The notes: generated from the sequence alone by a model not told the origin. 64,000 nucleotides of DNA from Candidatus Cryptobacteroides avicola (GCA_017695115.1 JADILV010000041.1:60720-124719); one strand, 5' to 3'; shown: positions 17,719-26,505, numbered from the stretch's first letter. Translations and numbers: made by a program.

Positions 17719-20700
17719 TCAGAACGTAATGTCCACTCCCATACCGAAATAACGGAGGTTAGGGTAGTTACGTCCGGAGTTGGCGCCTGAGGCGTTCATG
17801 CTGTTGCCGAACTCTGAAGATTCAGGGTCGATGAACGACACTCCGCTGATAGTAAAGAGATTCTGTGCATCGAAGTAGACTCTCAGTTTCTTGACCCTGA
17901 TCTTGTCCATCCATTTCTGAGGGAAAGTATATCCGATCTGGACATCTTTCAGACGGAGGTAGGCTCCGTTGAATTTGTAAAGGTCAGAACCGTAGCCGTA
18001 GTTGTTGAGGCTGGACCCCTGCCTGTCGGAAGCCACAAGACGAGGCCATCTTGCATCGGTATTGGTCGGCGTCCAGAAATCAAGCTGGTGTTCGTACATG
18101 GTGTAGCCGTAGTTGCTGTGGAAAGGCTCTACAAGCTCTCCCCTGAGCATCATGTCCCTCTTGAGTACGCCCTGGAACATCACGCTGAGGTCGATACCTT
18201 TCCATGCCACATTGTAGTTCAGTCCGAATGTATACCTCGGGAATGCGTTTCCGAGATAATAACGGTCGTCCTCATCGATCTTGCCGTCCCCGTTGCGGTC
18301 CTTGTACTTCACGTCACCCGGCTGGAGCTGGTTCTCCAGACCTACAGGGACAGCCGAATTTGCTATTTCCTCATAGCTCTGGAAGAATCCGTCGGTCTTG
18401 TATCCGTAGTATGAGTAGAGAGGCAGGCCTTCCCTGATGATTCTCCATATCTCATCGGACTTGTTGATCTGCTCGAAGCCTTCAAAAGAGGTAACCCTGT
18501 TCCAGGAGTCTCCGATGTTGAAAGACAGGTTATGCGACCAGTCGTTCTTTACATGGGAGAAATTGATGGTAAGTTCCCATCCCTGGGTATTCATCGCACC
18601 GGCATTGTAGCTGTTCAGCTCTGTTCCCAGATGAAGCGGGGTCTTAGGTTTGATAAGGATGCCGGTAGTGTTCTTGTTGAAGTAGTCGAACCCTATATTG
18701 AGCTTGCTCTTGAAGAAAGAGGCGTCGAAACCGACATTGAATGTCTTGGAAACCTCCCACTGGAGATTGTCGGTACCGAGCTGGAAGCCGGCTCCGGCTA
18801 CGCCTACATTGTTGAATCCGTAAGTATTGGCATACAGGTCGTATGTAGTGAAATACTGGTAGTCGCCAGTCGCCTGGTTACCGAGGGTACCGTATGATGC
18901 ACGCACTTTCAGCATACCCATATTGTAGTTCCAGTCGGCCATCCACGGCTCTTCCGAAATGGTCCAGCCGACAGACACGGACGGGAAGAATCCCCAGCGG
19001 TAGTCTTTGTCGAACTTGGACGAACCGTCATAACGGAAGGTTCCCTCGACAAAGTATTTGCCTTTAAAGTCATACCCTACCCTTCCGAATATGGAAGTGA
19101 GGCTGGTACGTGTGGTGCTTTCCGGCGTAAGGTACGAACCTGACGGGTCTACCTCGGAGCCGTCACCCTTGATTCCCAGATCTTCATCCACCTTGAGGAT
19201 CTTGACCTGGTTGCCCTGCTTGGTGTAGGACTCGTTGGATGCACCGACCATGGCATATACGTGATGTTTCTCGGCAAAAGTCCTGTCATAGTCGAGCATG
19301 ATCTGGGTATTGATCAGCCATGCCTTCTCGTTCCAGTCCTCGGACCTGCGGTCGGTATTGTTGAGACGAGGTTCTCCGTTGATATCCTGATAGTTGTAGA
19401 ACGGAGTGGTGAATGTGCGGGTGTACCTGTGGTTCGAATAGATGTCCGCACCGCCGACTGCACGCAGTTTCAGGCCTTCGATAATCTTGTATTCGAGAGA
19501 GATGTTGGCGTTGACATAGTCATTGTTGTACTTGTCGTATCCGCCTGTCTCGAGCAGACCTAGAGAGTTGAAGTCTGTCAGGAGGTCATTTACAAGATAG
19601 CGTCCCGTCTCCGGGTCCTGCTGCCTGTAATAATAATAGGTAGGAATACGGGTAGCATTCGCGATGGCGTTGCCGTCAATGGTATTCTTGCTGTCGTTCC
19701 TGTTGTAGGAAAGCAGGGCGGTGACTTTCAGTCTCTTGTACTCTGTAGAAACGTTCGCCCTCATGTTGTAGCGTTCTACGCCATAGTCAGGACCTACAAA
19801 GTTGCTCCCCTGGTTGAAGTATCCGGCAGAAACCATATATGTAGTATTCTGGCTGCCGCCTGAAATGCTTACATTGTAGTTCTGCTGGAGAGCAGTCTGC
19901 ATGATCTCGTCGAGGAAGAATGTCCCGTTGCCGTTGGCATACAGGTCCCTGATCTCGGCGGCGGTAAAAGACGGGTCAAGACCGCGGTTGCGCCTTGCCA
20001 CATTCAGCAGTGTGGCGTTCTGCCAGCCTTCTACAGGAGTATAGAGGCAGTATGGATCCTGCCATCCGACCATCGCAGAGACTTTCACCTCCGGAGCCTG
20101 GTTGTACTTTCCTTTCTTGGTGGTGACAAGAAGGACACCGTTTGCTGCACGGGAACCGTAGATGGCTGCCGTACCGGCATCCTTGAGGACAGAGACGGAC
20201 TCGATATCCTGAGGATTGAGCTTGCTGAACGCGGAGTTGTCAGTGACCAGACCGTCAATGACGATAAGAGGGTCGTTGTTGTTCATGGTCCCGACTCCGC
20301 GGATGTTGATATTCAGCCCCTGGTCATTAGGGTTGAAACTCCTCTGCTGGATGACGAGGGAAGGAGATGTTCCCTGCAGGGCCTGCGTAAGGTTCGCCAC
20401 GGACCTGTTTTCGAGAATGTCGGCCTTGACCTGGTCTACCGCACCGACAGAGCGGCGGCGGGTAGTGGTACCGTAACCGATAACGACGACTTCATCCATG
20501 AAAGTAGCCTCTACTTCCAGGGTGAAATCGATCCTGGACCTGTTGCCGACCTTCACACGCTGTGTGGCAAAGCCGAGACAGGAAACTTCAATCTCAGAAT
20601 CGGAAGTCAGACCTCCCAATGTGAAATTACCGTCAAAATCAGTCGTAACTCCGGTGTTGGATCCCGGAATCATTACAGCAGCGCCGATTACGGGATTACC

Positions 20701-20841
20701 GTCACTGTCAGTTACAGTACCCGAAACGCTGTGTTCCTGAGCAAGGAGCGGCATTGCGAACAACACCATGGCCAAAGCCAGGAATGCCGACTTTAGCTGC
20801 CCCCCCCTTGAATTGTTTAAGTGGGAATTTTTTAGAAACAT
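17719..20841 (-). CDS. SusC/RagA-type TonB-dependent transporter (set 1)
   Basis: 1040 residues. Signal peptide (hydrophobic core SAFLALAMVLFAMPLLAQ, about 18-35), carboxypeptidase-regulatory-like domain (VSGTVTDSDGNPVIGAAVMI), TonB-box-like DEVVVIGYGTTTRR, plug with the SusC signature (GSRAANGVLLVTTKKGK), and a 22-strand-type barrel ending in FGMGVDITF. It imports oligosaccharides caught by SusD-1. A run of eight G (20800-20807) codes for Arg-Gly-Gly just before the hydrophobic core; the frame is intact here, but a gain or loss of one G would break it. The promoter lies between perfect inverted repeats. First gene of an operon with SusD, SusE, SusF and GH76. Confidence 0.96.
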   Translation of the reverse strand: MFLKNSHLNNSRGGQLKSAFLALAMVLFAMPLLAQEHSVSGTVTDSDGNPVIGAAVMIPGSNTGVTTDFDGNFTLGGLTSDSEIEVSCLGFATQRVKVGNRSRIDFTLEVEATFMDEVVVIGYGTTTRRRSVGAVDQVKADILENRSVANLTQALQGTSPSLVIQQRSFNPNDQGLNINIRGVGTMNNNDPLIVIDGLVTDNSAFSKLNPQDIESVSVLKDAGTAAIYGSRAANGVLLVTTKKGKYNQAPEVKVSAMVGWQDPYCLYTPVEGWQNATLLNVARRNRGLDPSFTAAEIRDLYANGNGTFFLDEIMQTALQQNYNVSISGGSQNTTYMVSAGYFNQGSNFVGPDYGVERYNMRANVSTEYKRLKVTALLSYNRNDSKNTIDGNAIANATRIPTYYYYRQQDPETGRYLVNDLLTDFNSLGLLETGGYDKYNNDYVNANISLEYKIIEGLKLRAVGGADIYSNHRYTRTFTTPFYNYQDINGEPRLNNTDRRSEDWNEKAWLINTQIMLDYDRTFAEKHHVYAMVGASNESYTKQGNQVKILKVDEDLGIKGDGSEVDPSGSYLTPESTTRTSLTSIFGRVGYDFKGKYFVEGTFRYDGSSKFDKDYRWGFFPSVSVGWTISEEPWMADWNYNMGMLKVRASYGTLGNQATGDYQYFTTYDLYANTYGFNNVGVAGAGFQLGTDNLQWEVSKTFNVGFDASFFKSKLNIGFDYFNKNTTGILIKPKTPLHLGTELNSYNAGAMNTQGWELTINFSHVKNDWSHNLSFNIGDSWNRVTSFEGFEQINKSDEIWRIIREGLPLYSYYGYKTDGFFQSYEEIANSAVPVGLENQLQPGDVKYKDRNGDGKIDEDDRYYLGNAFPRYTFGLNYNVAWKGIDLSVMFQGVLKRDMMLRGELVEPFHSNYGYTMYEHQLDFWTPTNTDARWPRLVASDRQGSSLNNYGYGSDLYKFNGAYLRLKDVQIGYTFPQKWMDKIRVKKLRVYFDAQNLFTISGVSFIDPESSEFGNSMNASGANSGRNYPNLRYFGMGVDITF
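20800..20807 (-). repeat. Run of 8 G in the SusC-1 signal-peptide region (in frame)
   Basis: The coding strand reads TCA AGG GGG GGG CAG, giving Ser-Arg-Gly-Gly-Gln at residues 11-15. It is one of only two homopolymer runs of eight or more bases noticed in the window; the other is in susC-2. Such G runs slip easily during replication, and a one-base change would frameshift the gene near its start. Confidence 0.85.
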
Positions 20842-20870
20842 AAAACTGTATTTGGTTAGTTACATAAAAT

Positions 20871-20905
20871 TTCCGGTCCGGGACAGGGACATGCCCTGGA
20901 CCGAA
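20871..20905 (-). other. Hairpin at the 5' end of the predicted susC-1 mRNA
   Basis: Arms TTCCGGTCC (20871-20879) and GGACCGAA (20898-20905) pair with one unpaired base and enclose a smaller AGGG/CCCT pairing. With the -7 box at 20913-20920, transcription would begin at about 20906, so the hairpin would be the very first part of the message. It may protect the mRNA or affect translation; no T run follows. Confidence 0.5.
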
Positions 20906-20912
20906 CCGGCTG

Positions 20913-20970
20913 CAAAATTATATATCACGTACAATAAAAATGTACGGATTCATGCACTTTTAGTATAATT
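20913..20970 (-). promoter_or_regulatory. SusC-1 promoter with shared regulator site (site B), inside the invertible segment
   Basis: Minus-strand -7 box TAATTTTG (20913-20920), then 21 bases, then the 29-bp site 20942-20970 beginning GTACGGATT and containing CTTTTAGTA. Spacing and sequence match the sites at 11311, 29732 and 32316. No -33 TTTG. Because both elements are between the inverted repeats they would flip together. Confidence 0.7.
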
Positions 20971-21031
20971 CCGCTTTATAAATAATAATGCATACCGGAA
21001 CAGATGTGTTTCCTGACCGGCTTTACAAATA

Positions 21032-21137
21032 CAGGCAGGGGCGACGGGCACTATGAAAATCTGCAATAGAACCAAATGTAACTAACCAAATACAGATTCA
21101 GATATATCACAGAATCGTACCCGTAGTCCCCTGCCTG
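21032..21137. repeat. Long inverted repeat spanning the right inversion site
   Basis: CAGGCAGGGG (21032-21041) pairs perfectly with CCCCTGCCTG (21128-21137), and the adjoining CGACGGG and CCCGTAG (21042-21048, 21120-21126) pair in six of seven positions. The loop of about 70 bases contains the right 20-bp repeat. It begins 7 bases after the stop of the upstream SusE-like gene, so it may help end that transcript, though no strong T run follows. Inversion of the segment would move one arm away and destroy it. Confidence 0.55.
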
Positions 21138-21143
21138 CAAGTA

Positions 21144-22301
21144 TTATTTGTCGCGGAAAGAATGCTCGTGGTAATAATCCGCTGAATTCTCGTTATTCAT
21201 GTAAACAGTGAAAGTGCCGAGTTTTCCAATACCTTCTGTATCGCCTTTTGTTTTCCAGGTATCCTCCCACTCACCTACAGTAGCATTATTAAATCTATAT
21301 ACATTCATGTACCCTTGTACACTATCAGGATCTTTACTCTGGCGGCAGTCATCCTCAAAATGTCCCCACTTTTCAGATGTTCCGTCTTTATAGTAACAGA
21401 TAAATGCATACCTTGAATCAGATTCGCTGCCCCAGTCAAAATCAACAAGAGTCCAGACGCCATTGCCTTTATAGTCCATTACTCCAATAGCGCCATAACC
21501 GGCTCTACGCTCAAATTCGACTTTATCAATCTCTTTCTTCGACCATCTCATGGTATTGAAATCAAGATAGAGATAATAGATGCCGGACGTGGTATTTTCA
21601 GACACTGTTCCATCTTCTGCCTGACGTATAGACCCGGTTTCTTCAAGGATGAAAGAACGCCCCTGATCATCAGTGACAGTAAAATTACCGGCATCAAGAC
21701 GGGTAAAGCACTCGAATCCGCCGATTTCACGCTGTACCTGAGAAGCATAGGTAGGGCTGCCCTTCGTGTCACTTACAGGCGTAGCTGCAACAAGATTGAC
21801 GGCGGCATCATTCTCTGTGGCGGTTCCCGAAATTGACACCTCTACAGGAAGCGGTTCCACTGTATTTGCCCTTGTCACAGAAATCGTGCGGACAGCATCA
21901 TACAATGCAGATTCGGAGCCTTTCCATACACGGACAGTCCATTTTACATTAACGGCGGAACCGGGAAGGCATCCCGACCTCTGGGCTATAGTATTCATAA
22001 CAGACGAAGTAACCGTAATGTTAGGACTGGCCCCGTTATTTGCACTCAAGAGCACGTACAGCGGATTTGAAAAATCCCCGGTTTCGGTATCGAACAATAC
22101 TTCATACACAACATACCCTTCACCCGAGCTCTTCCATTCAAGGATCACTTCTTTTCCCGTGGAAAGATCAATGCTGTAATTGTCACGCGGCAAGTACAGA
22201 GTATCGGACGGGACCAGATCGGAATAGGTTTCTTCCTGCTGGCAGGAAGCCAAGCCGCATAACACCAGTGCAGCCGAAATCATATACAGGATTTTTTTCA
22301 T
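21144..22301 (-). CDS. SusE-type outer-membrane lipoprotein
   Basis: 385 residues from MKKILYMISAALVLCGLASC; another ATG two codons upstream is possible. After the cysteine comes QQEETYSD, an acidic surface-export-like signal. Ig-like domain (TLYLPRDNYSIDLSTGKEVILEW), then two beta domains with VSISGTATENDAAVNLVAATP and FTVTDDQGRSFILEETGSIR, almost the same as in the SusE at 23597. No catalytic site. Last gene of the SusC-2 operon, 20 bases after the GH76 gene. Confidence 0.84.
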   Translation of the reverse strand: MKKILYMISAALVLCGLASCQQEETYSDLVPSDTLYLPRDNYSIDLSTGKEVILEWKSSGEGYVVYEVLFDTETGDFSNPLYVLLSANNGASPNITVTSSVMNTIAQRSGCLPGSAVNVKWTVRVWKGSESALYDAVRTISVTRANTVEPLPVEVSISGTATENDAAVNLVAATPVSDTKGSPTYASQVQREIGGFECFTRLDAGNFTVTDDQGRSFILEETGSIRQAEDGTVSENTTSGIYYLYLDFNTMRWSKKEIDKVEFERRAGYGAIGVMDYKGNGVWTLVDFDWGSESDSRYAFICYYKDGTSEKWGHFEDDCRQSKDPDSVQGYMNVYRFNNATVGEWEDTWKTKGDTEGIGKLGTFTVYMNNENSADYYHEHSFRDK

Positions 22302-22321
22302 AGTCATCCAATTTTAAATTA

Positions 22322-23578
22322 TCAGAACTTCAGGTCCTTTATCATCCACATGGACTCGATGCACTGCGCGGCACTTGCAAAGGCCCCCTGGGAGCCTCCG
22401 GAACCGTATTCACGGGGCTCATAGCATTTCACACCGAAATACGAATTTTCAAAATCCTTCTTGTCTATACCGGCAGACCAGTAATATTCGGCATGACGGC
22501 GCAGGTATGTATAGAGTTCATGGCGTATGGAAGAATCCACGGCGTCTATATCCGTATCGAGAATCATCCTCGTGGACCAGTGGAACATCACGGCATGGAA
22601 AATAGAGTTGTTCTCGTCGGTACCTTCATCACGGGAGACCATTTCTCCGTTGTAGGCTTCATTCATCCGGCTTGACTCCATCTGGCCTCTCGCGGCAAGG
22701 ATGGCCTTGAGAAGGTAAGCTTCATCCCCGGTAAGATGCCAGATCAGACGGCCGGCTTCCATACATGTACCCTGGGTATAGCTGAGAGGAACCGAGCCGA
22801 GAGTGCCGTCAGTGTTCATCACATCGAGGTTCTGGTCGAAACATGTATAAGCCTGGTCGATATACTCCGCAGCAGCCTCCTCATTTCCGGCTTCTCGTGC
22901 ATAGCCTGCCATCATGGCTGCTATAATGGCTCCCGGGCCGTTGGTACACTCGTTTGCACCGAGGTCAGTATATTTCCACGGCAGCCATCCGTACTGGTTC
23001 AGTTCATGGCGAGGCCAAATGTCCTCGTCCCACAGAGTTTTGGCAGTATCGAAATACTTCTGGACACCAGTGGCCTCATACATCTGGAGAAGCGCTATGG
23101 TTATCCAGCATGTATCGTCAGTGAAGTCGTTGCCGAATCCTGTCGTTCCGCGGTAGTCGGCATTGCCCTCGTAGTTATTCCCGTGCTTGTCATACCACAT
23201 CTGGAAATAACCCTCGATAGTAGAAGCAAGCTCCGGGTCAGAGTCCTTGATCCTGTTGTAGTATTCGACCATAGCGGCCATGCAATGGGCCTGCTGCCAA
23301 TAGTTGTTACCGTTGGCAGAGCCGGTAGCATTATATTCCCTGTAGGAGAATACACCTTCAAAACCGTTGCGCGGCTCGCTGCAGAAGAAACGTTCGATGA
23401 ACGCATTAGAGCATGAATCCGCAGCTTCTGTCCAGTCTATATCGTATGTAGCATACGCTTTGTCTCCTTCTACTACCGGAGTATCCGTCAGCTCGGCATA
23501 GTCGGTGCATGACACCGGCACTGCCACCAACGTAAATGCAACGGCAGACGTGAAGGAAAATGCAAATTTATTTTTCAT
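22322..23578 (-). CDS. GH76 family endo-alpha-1,6-mannanase, surface lipoprotein
   Basis: 418 residues. Lipobox PVSC followed by TDYAELTD, consistent with a surface lipoprotein. The catalytic Asp pair is D154-D155 in NDFTDDTCWITIALLQMYEATG; NYWQQAHCMAAMVEYYNRI and GANECTNGPGAIIAAMMAGY match the other surface GH76 (11454). The order susC-susD-susE-GH76 is repeated in both operons, which suggests duplication of a whole block followed by divergence. Confidence 0.93.
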   Translation of the reverse strand: MKNKFAFSFTSAVAFTLVAVPVSCTDYAELTDTPVVEGDKAYATYDIDWTEAADSCSNAFIERFFCSEPRNGFEGVFSYREYNATGSANGNNYWQQAHCMAAMVEYYNRIKDSDPELASTIEGYFQMWYDKHGNNYEGNADYRGTTGFGNDFTDDTCWITIALLQMYEATGVQKYFDTAKTLWDEDIWPRHELNQYGWLPWKYTDLGANECTNGPGAIIAAMMAGYAREAGNEEAAAEYIDQAYTCFDQNLDVMNTDGTLGSVPLSYTQGTCMEAGRLIWHLTGDEAYLLKAILAARGQMESSRMNEAYNGEMVSRDEGTDENNSIFHAVMFHWSTRMILDTDIDAVDSSIRHELYTYLRRHAEYYWSAGIDKKDFENSYFGVKCYEPREYGSGGSQGAFASAAQCIESMWMIKDLKF

Positions 23579-23596
23579 AATTGTTCAATGATTATC

Positions 23597-24802
23597 CTAT
23601 TTGAAAATATATTCATGGTAGAATGTTCCGGCTTCGTTGTCTCCATTCATATAAAGATACCCGTCGAATGCCCGGCCGCAGTCTCCGGAAAGGAAGTTCC
23701 ATGTCTTGTCCCAGTCTGCGTTGCCGATAGTCGCGTCTGTGTACAAATGGACTTTCATATAATCGACAGAATATTCTGTTCCGAGTGCGGATTCTGTTCC
23801 AAGATATATTACCGAACCGTCTTCCATAGTCATGTTGAAACGATGTCTTGTATCTCCCGCTGTGTACCCGCCATTGCCGTCTTTCTTAAGAGACTGGGTA
23901 TTTTCATAATCGAAAATAGCCCATACACCCTTGCCCTGGTATTCTACAGGGAAATACATCTTCCAGTCGTTGCCTTCATATCCGTTACCGCCAAGGACAT
24001 CGCTACTTGCGGCCTGCAGCTCGACCTTGGAAATTTTCTGTGCAGTCCATACCATACCGTTGAACTGTATGAGGAGCCTGTACAGGCCTGCACCGTCAGG
24101 CATGGTGCTGGACACGGCAGTCCCGGTGTTTGTCACTGAACCGTCTGCATTGAGAGTATAGAAGCGTCCCTGATCATCAGTCACAGTAAATTCACCGTCC
24201 GTCAGCCTGGTGTAGCACTCGAAAGTACCCTCAAGGGCAGCCTCCTTGTCTATGCCGGGCGAAGGCACCATGGCGATACCGTTTTCAGGATCCTCGACAG
24301 CAGCTCCGCCAAGTGTCACAGCCTCAGGAAGCGGAGACATCGCATTCTGACGAGTGACTGTAAGTTCATTGATCTGTGTATAAACACTTCCGCCGACTCC
24401 CTTGGAAGCCCTGACAGTCCATTTAAACGAACCAGTACCGGCGACAGGTATACCGGCGGCACCCGCAACCGAATTGAGATCGGTAGCAGACATGGACAGA
24501 TTTGTCTGAGACCCTGTAAGTGCACTTGCATAAGTTGCTACAGGATTGGAGAAATCCCCGTCTGGAGTATCAAACAGGACCTCATATCCGACATAACCGT
24601 TATCCTCTGCCACCGAAGGAGCCCACTCGAAAGTGGTAACGACACCGGTAGTAAGATCTATTTCCGCTCCATTCTCCGGGGCATAGAGTGTATTGCCCGT
24701 CATTATGTTATAATCCAGTTCATTCTTCTCATTGCATGATACCAAAATGAACGGAAGCATTCCTGCAGCAACCAGAAATATATTGCTTATTTTCATTTTC
24801 AT
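23597..24802 (-). CDS. SusE-type outer-membrane lipoprotein
   Basis: 401 residues (second possible ATG at 24796). Signal peptide with lipobox ILVSC followed by NEKNELDYN. Ig-like domain (TLYAPENGAEIDLTTGVVTTFEW) and two beta domains; LDEALT-type junction is here VTLGGAAVEDPENGIAMVP. The C-terminus (LYMNGDNEAGTFYHEYIF) resembles that of the SusE at 21144, so the two are recent paralogues that flank the GH76 gene. Probable glycan binding at the cell surface. Confidence 0.85.
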   Translation of the reverse strand: MKMKISNIFLVAAGMLPFILVSCNEKNELDYNIMTGNTLYAPENGAEIDLTTGVVTTFEWAPSVAEDNGYVGYEVLFDTPDGDFSNPVATYASALTGSQTNLSMSATDLNSVAGAAGIPVAGTGSFKWTVRASKGVGGSVYTQINELTVTRQNAMSPLPEAVTLGGAAVEDPENGIAMVPSPGIDKEAALEGTFECYTRLTDGEFTVTDDQGRFYTLNADGSVTNTGTAVSSTMPDGAGLYRLLIQFNGMVWTAQKISKVELQAASSDVLGGNGYEGNDWKMYFPVEYQGKGVWAIFDYENTQSLKKDGNGGYTAGDTRHRFNMTMEDGSVIYLGTESALGTEYSVDYMKVHLYTDATIGNADWDKTWNFLSGDCGRAFDGYLYMNGDNEAGTFYHEYIFK

Positions 24803-24847
24803 CTTGATTGATAATTGAATTACTTGAATTGTTCAGACACAGTTCTT

Positions 24848-26491
24848 CTACCAGCCCGGATTCTGAGGCAGGTTATGGTTGATATCGCGCTCTGCCTGAG
24901 GGATTGCAAACCAGTATCTCATATTGTAGGAGTTCTGGCACACGATGTTGGATCCGTTGTCCATGAACGGGGCACCTGTAGCCCGTGAAGTCAGGAAGGA
25001 TGCCCCTGTCTCCTTTATCGTAGCATCATCAAGTACAGCCCAGCGCCTGAGATCGAACACCCTGCGGCCCTCAAGGGCAAGTTCCGCCCGACGCTCATCG
25101 CGGATGGCCTGGCGGAGGTCGCCGCCTGACGGGAAACTGCAGTATGAAGATGCAAACCCGGCCCTCTCCCTAAGTCTTCTGATGGTCTTGTCCCATACAC
25201 CGGAATCCATCTGTCCGGTTTCGTACATACTCTCGGCATACATAAGAAGAATATCGGCAAAACGTATCTCCATTATAGGTTTAATACAGTTTCCACCCGC
25301 ATCGATATCGTCCGCATAATAGTTCTTCAGACCGTAATAGCCGGTAGCCGTGCGGTCCTGGGAACCGTCATAGGCATCGTTCTGTGTGCGGTTCCCATAC
25401 CGATCCTCATCATCGGGATTCGTATAGCAGGTATAGCGTCCTTCTGCATCCGTTGTCAGGCCGAGGTCGGTCCTTGCAGCCGGCACGTCGACTCTACATC
25501 CGTTGTAGGCAATGGTAGAGTAGAACCTCTTGTCACGGTCTTCATAATCTGTATCACCAGCGACGGAACCGTCGATTTTACGGAATACATCCACGAGTTC
25601 CTGGGTAGGAGACTGTTTAGTCACACCCCTGCTGCCTACCGACTGAGGGCACCAGCCTCCCGGATTCCAGGATCTGAGGACATCGTCCAGACTGTTGTAT
25701 GCGGTCTCTATGGTCATAATGGACTCTGGTCCGTAATGGCCTGTCTTGAACAGTTCATCGAAATCTCCGGCAAGGTCGTATGTTCCGTACTCGGTAGAGT
25801 TGATAAGTTTCTCGCATTCCCTGGCGCAGTTCTCAAAATCGTTGTTCAGAAGATATGCCCTGGCCTTGATGGCGATGGCAGTACCGCAAGTATAGCGCCC
25901 GTTCTCGGATGCAGGGAGATCAGTATTCTTTGGCAGCACACTTGCAGCATAGTCGAGTTCGTCGAGGATGAACTGTCTGATAGTGTTCTCGTCAGTGACA
26001 CCTATCTCACGTGCCTCGGGAAGTGTAGGGTTGGACGTAAAGAACGGTACATCCCCGTACCATGTTATAAGACGGAGATATGTCCACGCCCTCATCAGGC
26101 GGAGTTCTGCAAGCATTCTGGTCTTGAATGCATCGTCCACGGATGTAATACGGTCCTGGGCGTCGAGAGTGGTGTGTATGGTACGCAGTTCCTGGTAGCA
26201 GGCATCCCATTCCCCTTCGAATCTTCCTGACGAAGTATTGGCAAGACCGGTAACCACATTGAGCTCATTCTCGGAGTTGCGGCTGCCGTAGACGTCATCG
26301 GAAAGAATATTGTTCGCAAAATAGTAATCCCATGACCAGCACTGGTTATAGCCGAGATAGAGGGCCGCACGGACGTTCTCCTCATTGTTCCAGTAATTGG
26401 CATCTGTATAGGAGTTGGTAGGATACTGCTCCAGACCTACACAACCCGCGGCCGCAAACGGGATCAATAATATTATGTTTCTTAATTTCAT
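24848..26491 (-). CDS. SusD/RagB-type glycan-binding lipoprotein (set 2)
   Basis: 547 residues. Lipobox AAAGC, then VGLEQYPTNSYTDANYW, the SusD start. Helical body has LAELRLMRAWTYLRLITWYGDVPFF and AIAIKARAYLLN; the C-terminus has MEIRFADILLMYAESMYETGQ and IRDERRAELALEGRRVFDLRRWAV. Partner of SusC-2, which it follows by 14 bases. It keeps an intact frame although the susC in front of it is frameshifted, an argument that the operon is still in use. Confidence 0.96.
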   Translation of the reverse strand: MKLRNIILLIPFAAAGCVGLEQYPTNSYTDANYWNNEENVRAALYLGYNQCWSWDYYFANNILSDDVYGSRNSENELNVVTGLANTSSGRFEGEWDACYQELRTIHTTLDAQDRITSVDDAFKTRMLAELRLMRAWTYLRLITWYGDVPFFTSNPTLPEAREIGVTDENTIRQFILDELDYAASVLPKNTDLPASENGRYTCGTAIAIKARAYLLNNDFENCARECEKLINSTEYGTYDLAGDFDELFKTGHYGPESIMTIETAYNSLDDVLRSWNPGGWCPQSVGSRGVTKQSPTQELVDVFRKIDGSVAGDTDYEDRDKRFYSTIAYNGCRVDVPAARTDLGLTTDAEGRYTCYTNPDDEDRYGNRTQNDAYDGSQDRTATGYYGLKNYYADDIDAGGNCIKPIMEIRFADILLMYAESMYETGQMDSGVWDKTIRRLRERAGFASSYCSFPSGGDLRQAIRDERRAELALEGRRVFDLRRWAVLDDATIKETGASFLTSRATGAPFMDNGSNIVCQNSYNMRYWFAIPQAERDINHNLPQNPGW

Positions 26492-26505
26492 GACAATAAT
26501 CCGGT

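Larger units (their letters stand above)
20842..21143. promoter_or_regulatory. 302-bp regulatory region with a candidate invertible promoter
   Basis: Perfect 20-bp inverted repeats lie at 20846-20865 (CTGTATTTGGTTAGTTACAT) and 21076-21095, separated by 210 bp. The left repeat ends 4 bases from the SusC-1 ATG. Between the repeats lie a -7 box (20913-20920), the regulator site B (20942-20970) and a 5' leader hairpin (20871-20905), all oriented towards susC-1, so the present orientation would be ON. Inversion would point the promoter away from susC-1. This matches the known layout of invertible promoters in Bacteroidales. No recombinase gene is in the window. No other gene is seen in this interval. 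Confidence 0.7.

Noticed and set aside
21113..21120. A reversed GTACGATT half site next to the inversion region
   Set aside because: Only one half matches; TAGT and the other fixed positions are missing and the nearest -7-like box has two mismatches.
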